In this document: positions 1 through 11,400 of the stretch, piece by piece | Position numbering within the stretch: the stretch's first letter is position 1 | How the letters are laid out: the number at the start of each line of letters is the position of its first letter | NCBI GenBank assembly: GCA_027886175.1 | Contig: JAJNNQ010000023.1 | Span: 6,620,501-6,684,500, forward strand | Direction: 5' to 3' | DNA from: Phylloscopus collybita | Lineage: Eukaryota; Chordata; Aves; Passeriformes; Phylloscopidae | DNA length: 64,000 bases | Program-made: the position numbers and the translations under genes | The notes under the pieces: model-generated | The model's input: the letters and a program-made list of their open reading frames with translations, nothing else | What the model was told of the DNA's origin: nothing | Database searches by the model: none

Positions 1-1137
1 GCTCCTTAGCGCTGTAATTCAGCATTACTCACTCGTGAAACAGGCGCTGGGGCAGGTGAGGAGGGCCAGGGGCTCGGGCTGTGCCCCAGCCCGGCAGCGA
101 GGGGGACCCGGCAGCTTTTGGGGCTCCCCAGCACACAGAGCTCTGCTCTCCCAGCCCCCAGCGGGGCACGGCAGAGGTTGGGTTTGCTGAGGAGCCTGCC
201 CGGTCCCCAGGGATGGCAGCACGGATGTGTCTGACAGCCCCACGGCCGGTGCCAGCCCCGCTGCCCCTTCCCCTGCTCCAGCAGCCAGAGCCCCCCTGCA
301 TCCCTCACTCCCAGCCGGTGCCTCCATCTTCCCAGGCCCCACCACAGCTCCGCATCCGCAGCGCTTTGTTCTCCCACCCACTCCTTGTTTCCTCCGTCAT
401 TCCGGCTCCTCCCTGTGCCTGCGCTCCCCGGGAGCCTCCCGGGAGAGCCGAGGCTCCTCCTGAGCCTGGCCCCCGGCAGGGCACGGGGGACACCCGGGGG
501 ACACGGGGCAGGGCTGTCCCCCCGGCCGGGACTGGGGAGCCAGGGCTCCAGGAATGGTCCCGGACACCGATCAGCCTCGCCCGATGTGGGACTGGGAGCA
601 GAGGGGTCCAGGGGTCCCTCGGGGATTGCCATCAGTGCCCCCAGAGATGGGACCCAGTCCCAGGCTGCCATGGGCAGGGCCGGGTGCTCCAAGGGAGGCA
701 GAGAGTGACACGTGTGTCACACCAGGGAGCAGAACTGTCCCCAGTCCCTGGACACAGCACCTTGCACTGCTGGGAGTCTGCTTCCAATGGGATTAGGGAA
801 ACCCTGGGGTGGTGAGAGGCCAGGTACTTTGTCGTGCCTCAGTTTCCCCCTTGGTGAAATCATCCCACCCCACTTTGCGAGTCCCACTTGCCCAAGTGTG
901 AGCAGGAGCTGGGCATGGCCGGATCCAGCACTGCAGTTCCAGCCTGAGAGCAGGGCCCTGAACTGTTCATCCTGGGCTAATCCCCAGTAAATGGCTTTGC
1001 TGGGTTTGCCGGTGGCGCTCGGTGAGATTTAACTGCTGGGAGCTGCTGGCACATGGGGGCATCTCCAGCCCAGGGACAGCTTCTAAGGGTCCCTGGCACC
1101 CTGAGGATTCAGGGACCAGCTCCCACCAGCACCAACA

Positions 1138-1345
1138 GTGACAGAATCATGGAATGGGCTGGGCTGGAAGGGACCTTAAAGCTCCTGGGACATTCTGCTA
1201 GACCGGGCTGCTCCAAGCCCTGTCCAAGCCAGCCTGGAGCATTTCCAGGGATCCAGGGGCAGCCACAGCTTCTCTGGGAAACCTGTGCCAGGGCCTGCCC
1301 ACCCTCACAGGGAGGGATTTATTCCCAGTATTTAACCTAAACCTA
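1138..1345 (-). mobile_element. CR1 LINE 3' fragment (reverse orientation)
   Basis: Begins with the reverse complement of the CR1 end (acagaatcatggaatggg) and continues through the typical gctccaagccctgtccaag and agccacagcttctctggg segments to ggatttattcccagtattta. CR1 copies are usually truncated at the 5' end like this one. Confidence 0.85.
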
Positions 1346-1940
1346 TTCACTGTCAGCTCGAGGCACCTGCTGGAACCCTGGTGAGCGACGGCTGCACTGC
1401 AAAGGGGAGGCTGAGGCTGAGTTTGGGGGGTGCTCCAAGACCTGGGTACTGTGTGGTGTCTGCTGGCCCAGCTCCTTAATGAGGTGCTCAGGAGGAAGTG
1501 GGAGGACAGTCTGGGGTTGAGGAGGGGCCCCCCAAGGAGGGCAGGAGACAGAACTGAGTGAGGTGTTCAGGGAAAACACATCCTGTACTTGTGAGGGGTT
1601 GGTTTGGCTCAAACCCACCTGGCCGACTCCTCAGTGACCCCCAGATGTCAGAAAAACCACGTTTACATTCTTTTAGAAATAAAAACTTCCTGACACAGCA
1701 CAGGGAGGGCTTGCAGTGATGTCAGGGCTCCGGTGGAGGAGCCATCTGCCCCGGACCACAGGACAGGCAGTTCCTGGGAATCTCATTAACACGGTGACAC
1801 CCAGGTGCACACCTGCCCCACCCGGGCTGTGCAGGGCAGAGGGGTGGGAGAGCCCAGCCCTGCCCTTCAGCACTCACTGAAAAGGAGGAACAGAGAGCCA
1901 AGGGCAGCCAGAGAGCCAGCGGGACTGAGTGGGCAAACGG

Positions 1941-2019
1941 GAGATGGAGATGGAGATGGAGATGGAGATGGAGATGGAGATGGAGATGGAGATGGAGATG
2001 GAGATGGAGATGGAGATGG
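1941..2019. repeat. (GAGATG)13 hexanucleotide array
   Basis: Thirteen uninterrupted hexamers. Because 6 is divisible by 3, all frames stay open through it (Asp-Gly, Met-Glu, Ser-Pro and Ser-Ile runs), which explains the apparent ORFs around it. Confidence 0.95.
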
Positions 2020-2519
2020 TGCTGATGGAGGCAGCTTCTTCAGCCTGGTCCCATTCCGTGCCTGCTCTGGCAGTGCCAGGAGAACCCAGTGACCACCTAG
2101 AGCAGCTGGGCTTGGATCTTCCTTGAGAAACTCCGAGCATTTTCTCAGGGATTGTGACAAAAACCAGCACTGGTGCCATGATGATCCCTCTGCTTCCTCC
2201 TGTCTGTGCTGGCCAGTGACACATCCCACTCAAACGCACCAGGGATCCCAACTCTCCTTTATTTTCCTTCTCTTCATGTCACTGAGGCTTCCCCAGCCGC
2301 TGAGGATGTGGCAGCTCTGGGTGACCCCGCAGTGCCATGCTCCCCTCCCTGGGCAGTTCTGCCCTGCAGCTCCTCCCTCCCGTGTCTCCCTGGCAGCCGC
2401 CACACCCACCGGGGCGGCATGTCGGGAGCGGGGACAGTGTCCCCAAGCTGGGCACACGGAGGGGCAGCTGGCCAGAGCTGTCCCTCGGGGCAGCTGCTGT
2501 CACCGCCCTGGGACATCAC

Positions 2520-2605
2520 TGCTCCAGCCACTGCTGCCCTGGCCATCACTGCCCTGACCATCACTGCCCTGGCCATCACTGCCCTCGGCTGTCGCTGCCC
2601 TCGGC
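2520..2605. repeat. Degenerate 18-bp repeat
   Basis: About four copies of a unit like gccatcactgccctggcc, the later copies drifting to ggctgtcgctgccctc. No function is visible. Confidence 0.75.
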
Positions 2606-2790
2606 TGTCGCTGTCCCGGCCATCGCTGCCCCGTCCCCACCCTCCGTCCCTGTGCCGGGCGCGTGACCCGGCCGGGAGCGCTGGCGTGATGCCACGCTGG
2701 TAATTAAGAAGGAACCTAATGAAACTTCGAAAATAGCACAATTTCCTCCCCACACCTGCAGCCGAGCGGGGTGGATTACATAAGTTTTTT

Positions 2791-2804
2791 GTTGCCACAG
2801 CAAC
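2791..2804 (+). promoter_or_regulatory. Perfect RFX X-box
   Basis: gttgccacagcaac is a full inverted-repeat X-box (GTTGCC, two-base spacer, AGCAAC), the binding site of RFX factors. It lies about 2.5 kb before BAIAP2 exon 1, next to AT-rich sequence with a TAATTA homeobox core (about 2700), in otherwise GC-rich DNA. Which gene it serves is unknown. Confidence 0.5.
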
Positions 2805-3137
2805 TTCGCTCCACCCGGGGCTGGAGGTGGCCGGTGCCGCGTGTGCCGTCACCCCGGGGAGGGATTGCTCGGGGATGGGGCCGCTGCCAGTCCCGGGGCT
2901 GCTGCCTGCTCATCCCACCGCTGTTCCCGGCCTGGCGTGGGGGTTCCCCACGCTGCACCCACACCCCCGCCGTGGATGGTCCCGCCTTCAAAAGGGCACA
3001 TGGAGCAGGCGCCGCGGGGATTCAGGTAACCCACGGGGACTCTGGCACCATGGTTACCCTGGGCACGCTCCAGCTGCCGCCGAGCCCCGGGGAGTGAATC
3101 ACCCTGACAAAAAGGCAGCGAGCAGCAACCAGGAGGG

Positions 3138-3164
<27 letters not shown>
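3138..3164 (+). repeat. Poly-A tract (27 A)
   Basis: A pure A run. I see no retroposed gene sequence and no clear target-site duplication beside it. Confidence 0.95.
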
Positions 3165-3168
<4 letters not shown>

Positions 3169-4949
3169 ATCCAAGCAAATGCTACGGCACGAGGCAGCGG
3201 CAGGTTTCTCCCGCTGAGAATTCCCGGGGAGCTGCGGGAGGCTGCGGGGCGGCAGCGCTGCCTCGGGCTGGGCTCGGGCACCGCTCCCGGGCCTCGGGCA
3301 GCCCCGGGGGTGGGGACAGCCCGGAGATGGGGACACGGCAAGAGCCAGGGACAAGGATGATTTGCTCCGTGTGGCTCTGGCTGTGGGGAATTGAACTCCC
3401 TGGCTGCTCCCAGCCATGGAGCCGCTCTGGGAGCAGGGAGGCAGGAGGGAGAAAGGCTTTCAGCACTCAAATTCCAGGGGATAAGGAGAAGCAGAGCATG
3501 GGACGAAAGTGGAGCGGCTGTCTGCGAGCAGGCCTAGATGGAAGAGATTCTCTGAGGGCTGTCCCAAAAGGCCTCTTTTATTATCAGAAATTACAAATCC
3601 TTTTATCTTCCTCACCAGAGGAACAGCTTGTTTGAATTGCTGGGCTGTCACACTGGAATTAGATGCAAGAACCCCCCACATCCATGACGTAGCGAAGAAC
3701 TTACATAACGTAACTAAAAATAAGGTGGTGGAGATGCAGAGAGAGGCACTCTGCTCCTGGGTGCTCCATCCTGGATCCTTCAGCGGCGCTGGGGAGGCAG
3801 CGAGGTGCTGCTGTCTGGCTGAGGGAGCGGCGTCCCGGCAGAGCCAGCTGTGCTCTGGCCACGTGGGACAGAGAGGGAAAGCGGCCCCGTGGTGGTGTCC
3901 CAGCAGCCATGCAGGCAGCCAGGCTTCCCCCCGGGAACACCTCCCAGGGCTGTGCTCTTCCCAGTCCCTCCCGTCTCGCAGCTGCTCCTTTTCCTCAGCC
4001 CCAGTGGGAAAGGGTTAACTGGTCACTCCAGAAACACGAGAAAAATCCTTCTTGAGGGCTGTAAATTCTTTGCCGTGCCCTGGAGTGTGGAACCTCTGAG
4101 GCAGAAGCCAAAATGGGACCCAAATGCAGCCAGAGGGAGCAGCTGCCGTTGGTGCCCTCCCGGTCCTCGCCAGGGCTGGGAGAGCGGGAAGGGGAACAGC
4201 AACGAGAGGTTTGGGACCAAGGTATCGACCTGGGCTCCTTGTTCTCGGAACTGATGGATGTGATGGAAAATAACACGCTCAGCTGCTTAACCGTTTCACT
4301 GCTTCTCACGGCGGGGAGGAGGGAGAGGGAGGCTGGGCCCATGGGCACGGCCTGGCCATGAGGCTCCGTTTAACCCAGGTCATCCTGCCGTTCTGCCGGG
4401 GAGGGGACAGGGGTGGGGACACCGCCTCTAGGGCATGGGCCTGCTCCTCGTGCCCCTCAGGACCGGGGTGAGGGTCGCTGCCATCGGCCCGAGGGTTGGG
4501 AAGGGTGGGGATGCGCGGCTGGGACGTCCCACAGGGACCTGACAGCCGGGAGCTCTGGCAGGAGCCTCCCGTTGGAATCCTGGTTCTCCTGGCTGGTGGC
4601 ACAGCCTGGGGACAGCGAGGTGGCGGCCAGGGGCTGGTGTCCCTTGGGCCGAGCATCCCAAGCCGTACATGGTGTTAATGCCCATCCCACCTCTGCTCTC
4701 CCGGCCTCCCTGGGCAGTGTGCACCCTCCTTCCCGAACACAGCCCCACAAACCACAGGCTGCTCTTCCTTTTCTGAGTGCTCCTCACCCATCCCCAGCTG
4801 GGGATGGAGCACAGCCCCAGAGCTGGGGGCACAGCAAGGGTGGGGGTACAGCGGGGGCTGGGGTGTGGGACAGCTCAGGCGTGCGGGGCACAGCCAGAGC
4901 TGGGGTGGGGTAAAGTAGGGGGATAGTGTGGGGTCGCGGGCTATGGGGT

Positions 4950-5300
4950 GAGGCACGGCGGGAGTGTAGGGCAGGGAATGGGGTGGAGGAGGGGCACGGA
5001 ACGTGAGCGCGCCGTGGAATGGGGTACGGCATGGGAACAGGCACGGGATGGGGCACGGGATGGGGCACGGGATGGGGCGCGGGGGGCACAGCGCCGCGCA
5101 TCCCTGCCTCCCCCCGCGGCGCTCGCAGCCCTCCCGCCCCTGCCAGCCCCGCACGGCTGAGCGCGGCACAGCCCGGCCCGGCCCGGCTCCTCCCCGCGGG
5201 GCTGGCCGGGGCGGTGCGGGGCGGTTCGGGGCGGGCACGGCCTCCGGGAGCTGATAAAAGGCACCGCGGCCGCCGCTCCGCGCTTTCCCCGCGCCCGCGC
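4950..5300 (+). promoter_or_regulatory. BAIAP2: BAIAP2 CpG-rich promoter with TATA-like box
   Basis: A very CpG-rich block immediately before the first coding exon. Three GC-box (GGGGCGG-type) sites lie in 5207-5235, and a TATA-like ataaaag at 5254-5260 is about 80 bp before the ATG. A start site near 5285 is inferred from that spacing. The block also has three copies of a 12-bp unit (gggatggggcac) at 5041-5080. Confidence 0.7.
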
Positions 5301-5338
5301 CCGGCTCCGCCCGCAGCTCGCTCCCCGCGCCGCCGCCC

Positions 5339-5410
5339 ATGGTGCTGCCCGGCCCGCCCGGCATGGCCCGCTCCGAGGAGGTACACCGCCTCACCGAGAA
5401 TGTCTACAAG
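5339..5410 (+). CDS. BAIAP2: BAIAP2 coding exon 1 (start of IMD)
   Basis: Twenty-four codons ending in SEEVHRLTENVYK, then donor gtgagt. There are two in-frame ATGs. The first, at 5339, gives MVLPGPPG before the second, at 5363 (MARSEEV). The second has the better context (G at -3, G at +4), the first has C at -3. The mammalian protein starts only five residues before SEE, so either start is possible; I extend to the first. The exon sits just after a TATA-like box. Confidence 0.93.
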
Positions 5411-8400
5411 GTGAGTCCGCAACAGGTGCCCGGCGCCGCGTCTCGCCCTTTTCCTGTTCTTTGAGTTATTTGAATTGTTGAATTCCCCCTCCCCGGGACG
5501 CGCGGGGGCAGAGCGGGCGCGGGCGGCGGCGCCGTCGGGGCTGCCCCTGGGATGTGCCCGGAGCCGGCCGGGGCTGCAGCGGCCACCGGGGCCCCGTCGG
5601 CACGGGGCACCCCCGAGCCTTCCCCGGGGGCACCCGCGGGCACCGGGACCCGCGGGGGGATGTCGGATCCCGGGGCGGGCAGCGCTGTCCCCGCATCACC
5701 CCGGAGCGGGGCAGCCCCGCGCCGCCGTCCCGCGCTGCTCCGCCACGAGCCGGAGCCGCCAGAGCCTTCCCCATCCCCTGGAGTTGGGAAATCTCCCCGG
5801 TTTTCCTTTTCTGCTTCCCTCCCCGTGTCCTGAGAAAATGCAACAATTTGTGTGGTTTAATTTCCCCCCGAAGGAAGCGGTTTCTGCTCTGCTGGGTCTT
5901 GAGACCAAGGCTCGTAAAATTGCTGTAGCCTAACGTGTAACGCAGGATGTCGTTTGTTAAACTGGGAAGCTTGCACGATTTCCTGTGATTTAAGGGCTTG
6001 GATTGAGTTACCTGAGAGCACAGAGCAGAGAGAAAAAAAAAATAGAAGAATGTAGTACAAAAAGTACCGAGGCAGCGAAGTTCTGAAGTCTTGGAGATTC
6101 TGGGGTGGCAGAGCTGTTCTGTGGCACCCGAAATCTTGGCTACTCTGAATCTTGGTGACATTTTGCTGTGGTCTCTGGGGCTCCCTCCCACCGTGCCAGG
6201 CAGCTCGTGTACCCGGACCTGCCACCCTGCAGGCTGCCCTTGGTTTGGGGCAGGGCTGGCTCCGAGGGTGTTCCCAGTGTTTGTGCCTTGGCACTGCCGG
6301 GCCCCAGCTGCCTGGGCAAACAGGGCGAGAGCTGCTGGGGACAGGGGCTGGGAGCAGCCTCAGCGGTGACTCAGTTGTTGTTTGGGGTGTGTAGTCCTCG
6401 AAGCACGGGGCTAATGACGGGTTTGGGCAGCAGGTCACCGTCCCCCGGGCACGGCCCTTGAGGAGCGCAGGGCAGCCGGCCCGACACGTGGGGCCCATCC
6501 CCCCAAGGGACGAGGACTGAGGGGCGAGTGCTGGCCCGGCCCTGGCCAGAGCAGAGCCCCCGGCCCGGGACAGCTTCAGCAGCACCTGGCTGACCCGAGG
6601 GCAGAGGGGGCACAGGGTGGCCCTGGCCAGGCGTGGCTTGGGAGGAGTCCCCGGGTCTCCATCAGTCCCTGAACATCTCAGTTCCTTGGGATGGCAGTGG
6701 GAGCAGCCAGATGCAGGGAGTGAGAAGATGGAACTGGGGAGGATCTCGTGGGCTCACCCAAACTCAGTGTGTCTGTGCTGGGAGCTGGAGCAGGAGAGGC
6801 TCCTCTGAAGCCAAGGATGCTTTTCCTGGCCTCTGGAGATGTGTGGCATGTGGTGCCTGCAAGAACCTGGCCCGTCCCCGTTCCATTGAGGACTTCAGCC
6901 ACCCTGAGCCCAGCGGGACAGCTGCGGGCCGGGGGACTGGGATCTTCTGGATCTCCTGGGATCCTCCTGAAGCTCTGGAGGCTCTGAACCCAAAATCAGT
7001 CCCGGTGCTTCAATCCCCGTTACCCCGCGTGGTTTCCTTGGCCTGTGCAGGAGCCTGAAGGCTGCCGTGGGCAGGAGGAGACCACCCCAGGGAGGGAGAC
7101 GATGCTGCCGAGCCCCCAGCCCGTGGGGGCCCGGGGTGGGTGACTGAGCCTGGCTTTGCCTCCTGCCGCGGCCGCCGTCCCCGCGGGGCTGGAGCGGGAG
7201 CAGCAGCTCCCCACGCCAGGCACCCGCTCCCGCGCAGGCTTTCCCGAGGCGCTCTGCTCGGGAAGCCCATTGTCATGGTTTTCCAGAAGCAGCGCTCACC
7301 CTCGGAGTGACTGTGCTAATGAGCTGGTGGAGGAGCTGTCAGCCGCCCCCGAGCCGATGCTGCCACTACAGGCAGCTGCCTACACGCGGGGAGTAATTAC
7401 AGAGGGAGACGGAGGCTGCTGGCACCTTCCGCCAACGTAATCCCACCTTTCCCGGTGCTGATTCACTCCCGGGACCCCGGCGTAGCGGCACAGCTGCGGG
7501 GCCGGGCTCCGCCGTGAGCCCCGGGGCTGCGCTGTGAGGACGGGCAGCTCCCTCCCCGCTCAGCCCTTGCTCCGGATTGTCTTTTTGCAGAAAGCAGGGA
7601 CTGGCAATTCTTCCTTCCCCCGAAGACAGATCTGTCTCCTCCTGCCAGATGAGATTATTGCCGTTTGCAGCCCAACCTCCATTTCATTTTAAAGGCATTT
7701 TCTCATGCGGAAGATGGGTTTGCAGTGGTGTGCCAGTAGCTCCGTGTTTGAAGAGGTGTTTGCCTGACAGCACCCCCAACTCAAAGCTGCATTGTGCAGG
7801 AACGTGGACGGAATTCCTGAGGGTCCTTTGCTCCCCATCAGCTGTAATCGATGTTACTGTGGCAGCACAGCCTCTCCTTCTGTTCAGAGGTGTCCAGAGG
7901 GATGGGAGAGATTCTTCCTCGGGTGGTTGAGCAGGGAAGCTGTGGCTGCTTTGGTGTGTTTGGCACTGGAGGGATGATGTGTGTGGCAGAGCAGGAAGGA
8001 GCCGGCCCGTGGCAGCCCCAGTTCCATGCCCTGTGCTCCCTGCTGTCTCTGCTCCCTGCCTTGAGGCTTCCTGCAGCCCAGCCCTGGGAGATCTGTGGGC
8101 TCTGAGCACCCCAGGGATGGGTGGCACCGCTCCCATCCGCGGTACCAGGGCTCCATGGGGGGCTCAGCTCTGGCACTGCCAGGGGCTCTGAGCTGGGAAC
8201 GCTGCTCCATCCCCTTCCAGAGTGGGGGAGCACTCCTGGCCTCCCTGGAGAGGGGACAGCTGCAGACACCTGGGTCCCCAGGTGCCATCTCAGCCGTGTC
8301 CCTCCCTGCGCTGCTGCCCAGGCTCTGCCCTCGCTGCTGCCTCGTGCTCAGCCTGCTCCTGGTTAAGGTTTCAGTGGTGCTGCTCGTGTTGCAGGGCAGG

Positions 8401-11400
8401 GCACGGGGCTGCTGCTCCCAGCTCCTCTGGCCACAGCCTGGGGCTGAGCCCCTTGGTGCCACTTCTGTGGGGAGCCCTGGGAGACCCTTCTGACTCCTCA
8501 GTGGAGATCCCAGCCCCGAGGAGTTTGAGGATGGCCCTGCCTTGCAGGGGAGGCCACTGCTGGGCACTGAAGGGTGTTCCCAGGGTGCTGGGGTGCTCCC
8601 AGTTCTCTTCAGCCCCAGACCCCGACACAAAGATGTTCAGAGCTCTTGCCCTGAGACTTGGGTCCCCTTGTCCTCTGGCATGACAGCCAGGAGAAACTAA
8701 ATGCCTTTAGATGGGGACTGGTTTTTTTCCCCCTGATTTTACCAGCTGGGCTCCTTCCTGACAGAAACTTGGCTCTTGAAACCCCCAGGGTTGCTCCTGA
8801 TGGTGCTGGGCAGGACAGGCTGTGATGGAGGAGGCAGCACTGGGCTCTGCTGGGCATTAAATATTGATAGCAAAATGATGAAGGTGCTCCTGGAGCAGGG
8901 CTGACCCATTTAGACACAAAACTTCCTCAGAGCTGAGCTGCTGCCGCAGTGTGACACTGGCAGTGGAGAGTCCCCTGGTGCTGCCCCTCCGTCCTGCTTG
9001 GTGTGGTCACCCAGGGAAGCCGTGGCTGGGCCCAGGTCCCTGTGCAGTGTCAGTGCTGCAGGGAGCCACAAAACCCTTAGGGAGGTTGGAAAAGCCCTCT
9101 GAGACCATCAGATGCAACCATTCCCTCAGCACTGCCAAGGCCACTAAGCCACGTCCCCAGGTGCCACATCCCTGTGGTGTTTGAGCCCTTCCAGGTGCCA
9201 CATCCCTGTGGTGTTTGAGCCCTTCCAGGTGCCACATCCCTGTGGTGTTTGAGCCCTTCCAGGTGCCACATCCCTGTGGTGTTTGAGCCCTTCCAGGTGC
9301 CACATCCCTGTGGTGTTTGAGCCCTTCCAGGTGCCACATCCTTGTGGGTTTTAAGCCCTTCCAGGGATGTTGCCCTTCAGCTGTTGTGCAGGACTTGCCT
9401 GAGCAGGAGAAGTCTGAGCCACGTCCACTTCCAGCTTCAGTAGGACTTAAATTTAGGATTTAGGATGATCCTTACAGGCTCCTTCCAGCTGGGGATATTT
9501 TGTTCTTTTCCATGATTCTAAACTCTTCCTTATGGGCTAATTTGTGGGCTTGGAGCATCCTGGCTGTAGCTGGAGTGTGCTCAGAGGGGAGAAAAGGGAC
9601 CTTGTTTCTGTTGCCTCTTCCCCCACCCAAGGGAGCAGGGCCGTGTCCTGGAGACCTTGTGCTTTGCATTAGTTTGATTTTTGGCAGCTGAATAAAGCCG
9701 TGCCAATCCCGGGGAGCTGAGTGGTATTACCCAGGGAATTCAGCGCAGTGGAACAAAGCAAAGCCCTTTCAACCCTTGGCTGCCAGGTTTTGTGTCTGTG
9801 TTTTTCTGAACCCTGCCCAGGCAGCCCGTGGAAGGCAAACAACTTGTGGGTGCTGCTGAGGGGGCAGAATCTGGGGAGAGCGAGATTTGCTTTCGTTGCC
9901 ACAGCGTTACTGAATATTTGCTTTGCTCTTGGTGCCCTGCAAACCTGGATTCACCTCTCCTGTGGGGGACAGCCCTGCCACAGCCCCATGGAGGGGATGA
10001 ACCCCGTGTTGCCAGGGAAGCAGCTCCAGCAGGTCCCTGGCTGTGAGGGGTGATGCTGCTGAGCCATTCCATGGCACAAACCTGTTAATTTCCCACCATT
10101 GCTCCTTGGCAGGTCTGGGGCTCTCACCTGGAGGGGGTTGTGAAGGCTCTGGAGTCACCTTCCCTTCCCACCCTGGGAGTGAGAGGAAGGCTTGGAGAAG
10201 GCTATTTTTATCTCTGGGGTGAGGAGCCCTTTCCACCGCTCTCATCCTGCCAGGCTGTTTTTGTTGGAGGCTCCAGACAATGTTTTAAAAACATTCACTT
10301 TCAGCAAACTTCCTCCTGGGGGTTGGTGAATTTTATTTGGCCAGCACAGAGTCACCTTCCCGCTCCTTCAGCCGCTCCGTGAGACCCTTCGGGGGCTTTT
10401 CTCTCTTTATTTGTTGCTTTAAAACGCCTCTTGTGGATCAGCAGGGAGCAGGACCTGCCCTGAGCAGTGCCAGGGGTGGGTTGTGCTTTGATTCCCTCTG
10501 GTTTGGGCAAGATGGGCTGAATTTTGGAGGCTGCTTTGTCTGGGGATCCTGTTCCATCATTAATTCCCTGGGTTTCATGCTCAGGACGATGTGTTTACAC
10601 GGGCACTGCTGAGAAAATCACACTATTTACATATCCCTGTGCACATCCACGTACACAAACACTGCTGTGAACCTGCAAACCGCCGAAAAATCTCCTCCCT
10701 GCAGAAACCCTGCCAACATTTCTGCTGCTTAAATATTGTTCAGCCTCAGAGTGCTCAGGCTGAGCCTGTTCGAGGCTGTAGCTGGGGATCTGCCAGAAGT
10801 GGGGATGTGCCTGTCCCTGCTGTGGGCAGGGGGAAGTGTCCCTGCCCTGGGCAGTGATCCCAGCTCTGTGGGGTGACCTGCGTAGATTTTGGACTGGAGT
10901 TCAACATGATGTGGGCAGGATGGAGCAATCCTCTCCAGTGGTAATTAACTTCTGTGCAATCGTCTCCTACACGCTGCAGAACACCTGGCTTGTTGCTACA
11001 GGTTCATTTTCTCCTCTCAAGCTGAGCACATCCACCAAAGTGCTCTGAGCTGCCCCAAAACAGCTTCCAGGGGCCCTGCAGCCTTAATTAGCGGGGCAGC
11101 TCCTCATTAGCCTCGTCAATCATCTTCTGCCCTTTGCAGTTGTGGCTGGTGCTGTGAGGACCTGGGAGCTGCTGGGGACAGGCTTTGGGGACACTGCAGC
11201 CATCCTCAGCCTGCTGCTCCCAGCAGCCTGGAAGGATTAACAGGATTTCTCCTGAAATACCAGCACTGGGGTGATGCCACCCCTCTGATGCCCCACACAG
11301 AGCCCTGCCCAGAGGAACCCAGAAAGGGCTGTCTGGAGCCAAGAAGGCTCTCTCTGGCTGAGCCCTGCACACGTGTGGAGAAAATTCAGCTGTCAGACTC

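Larger units (their letters stand above)
1..4950. other. Upstream region with no recognised gene
   Basis: I see no exon I can assign. Open frames here are GC-rich and on both strands, without recognisable protein sequence. It contains the repeats and the X-box listed separately, and a less GC-rich block at 3470-3740 with no assigned role. Confidence 0.6.

Noticed and set aside
1805..2251. Asp-Gly, Met-Glu, Ser-Pro and Ser-Ile repeat proteins
   Set aside because: All come from the GAGATG hexamer array read in different frames.
3138..3164. Processed pseudogene tail
   Set aside because: No transcript-like sequence upstream and no clear flanking target duplication.
4675..5422. Long minus-strand frames across the BAIAP2 promoter
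   Set aside because: CpG-island composition and the 12-bp repeat (Pro-Ile-Pro-Cys) explain them.
9159..9362. CRISPR-like direct repeats
   Set aside because: Units are head-to-tail with no spacers, in a vertebrate genome, and derived from CR1.
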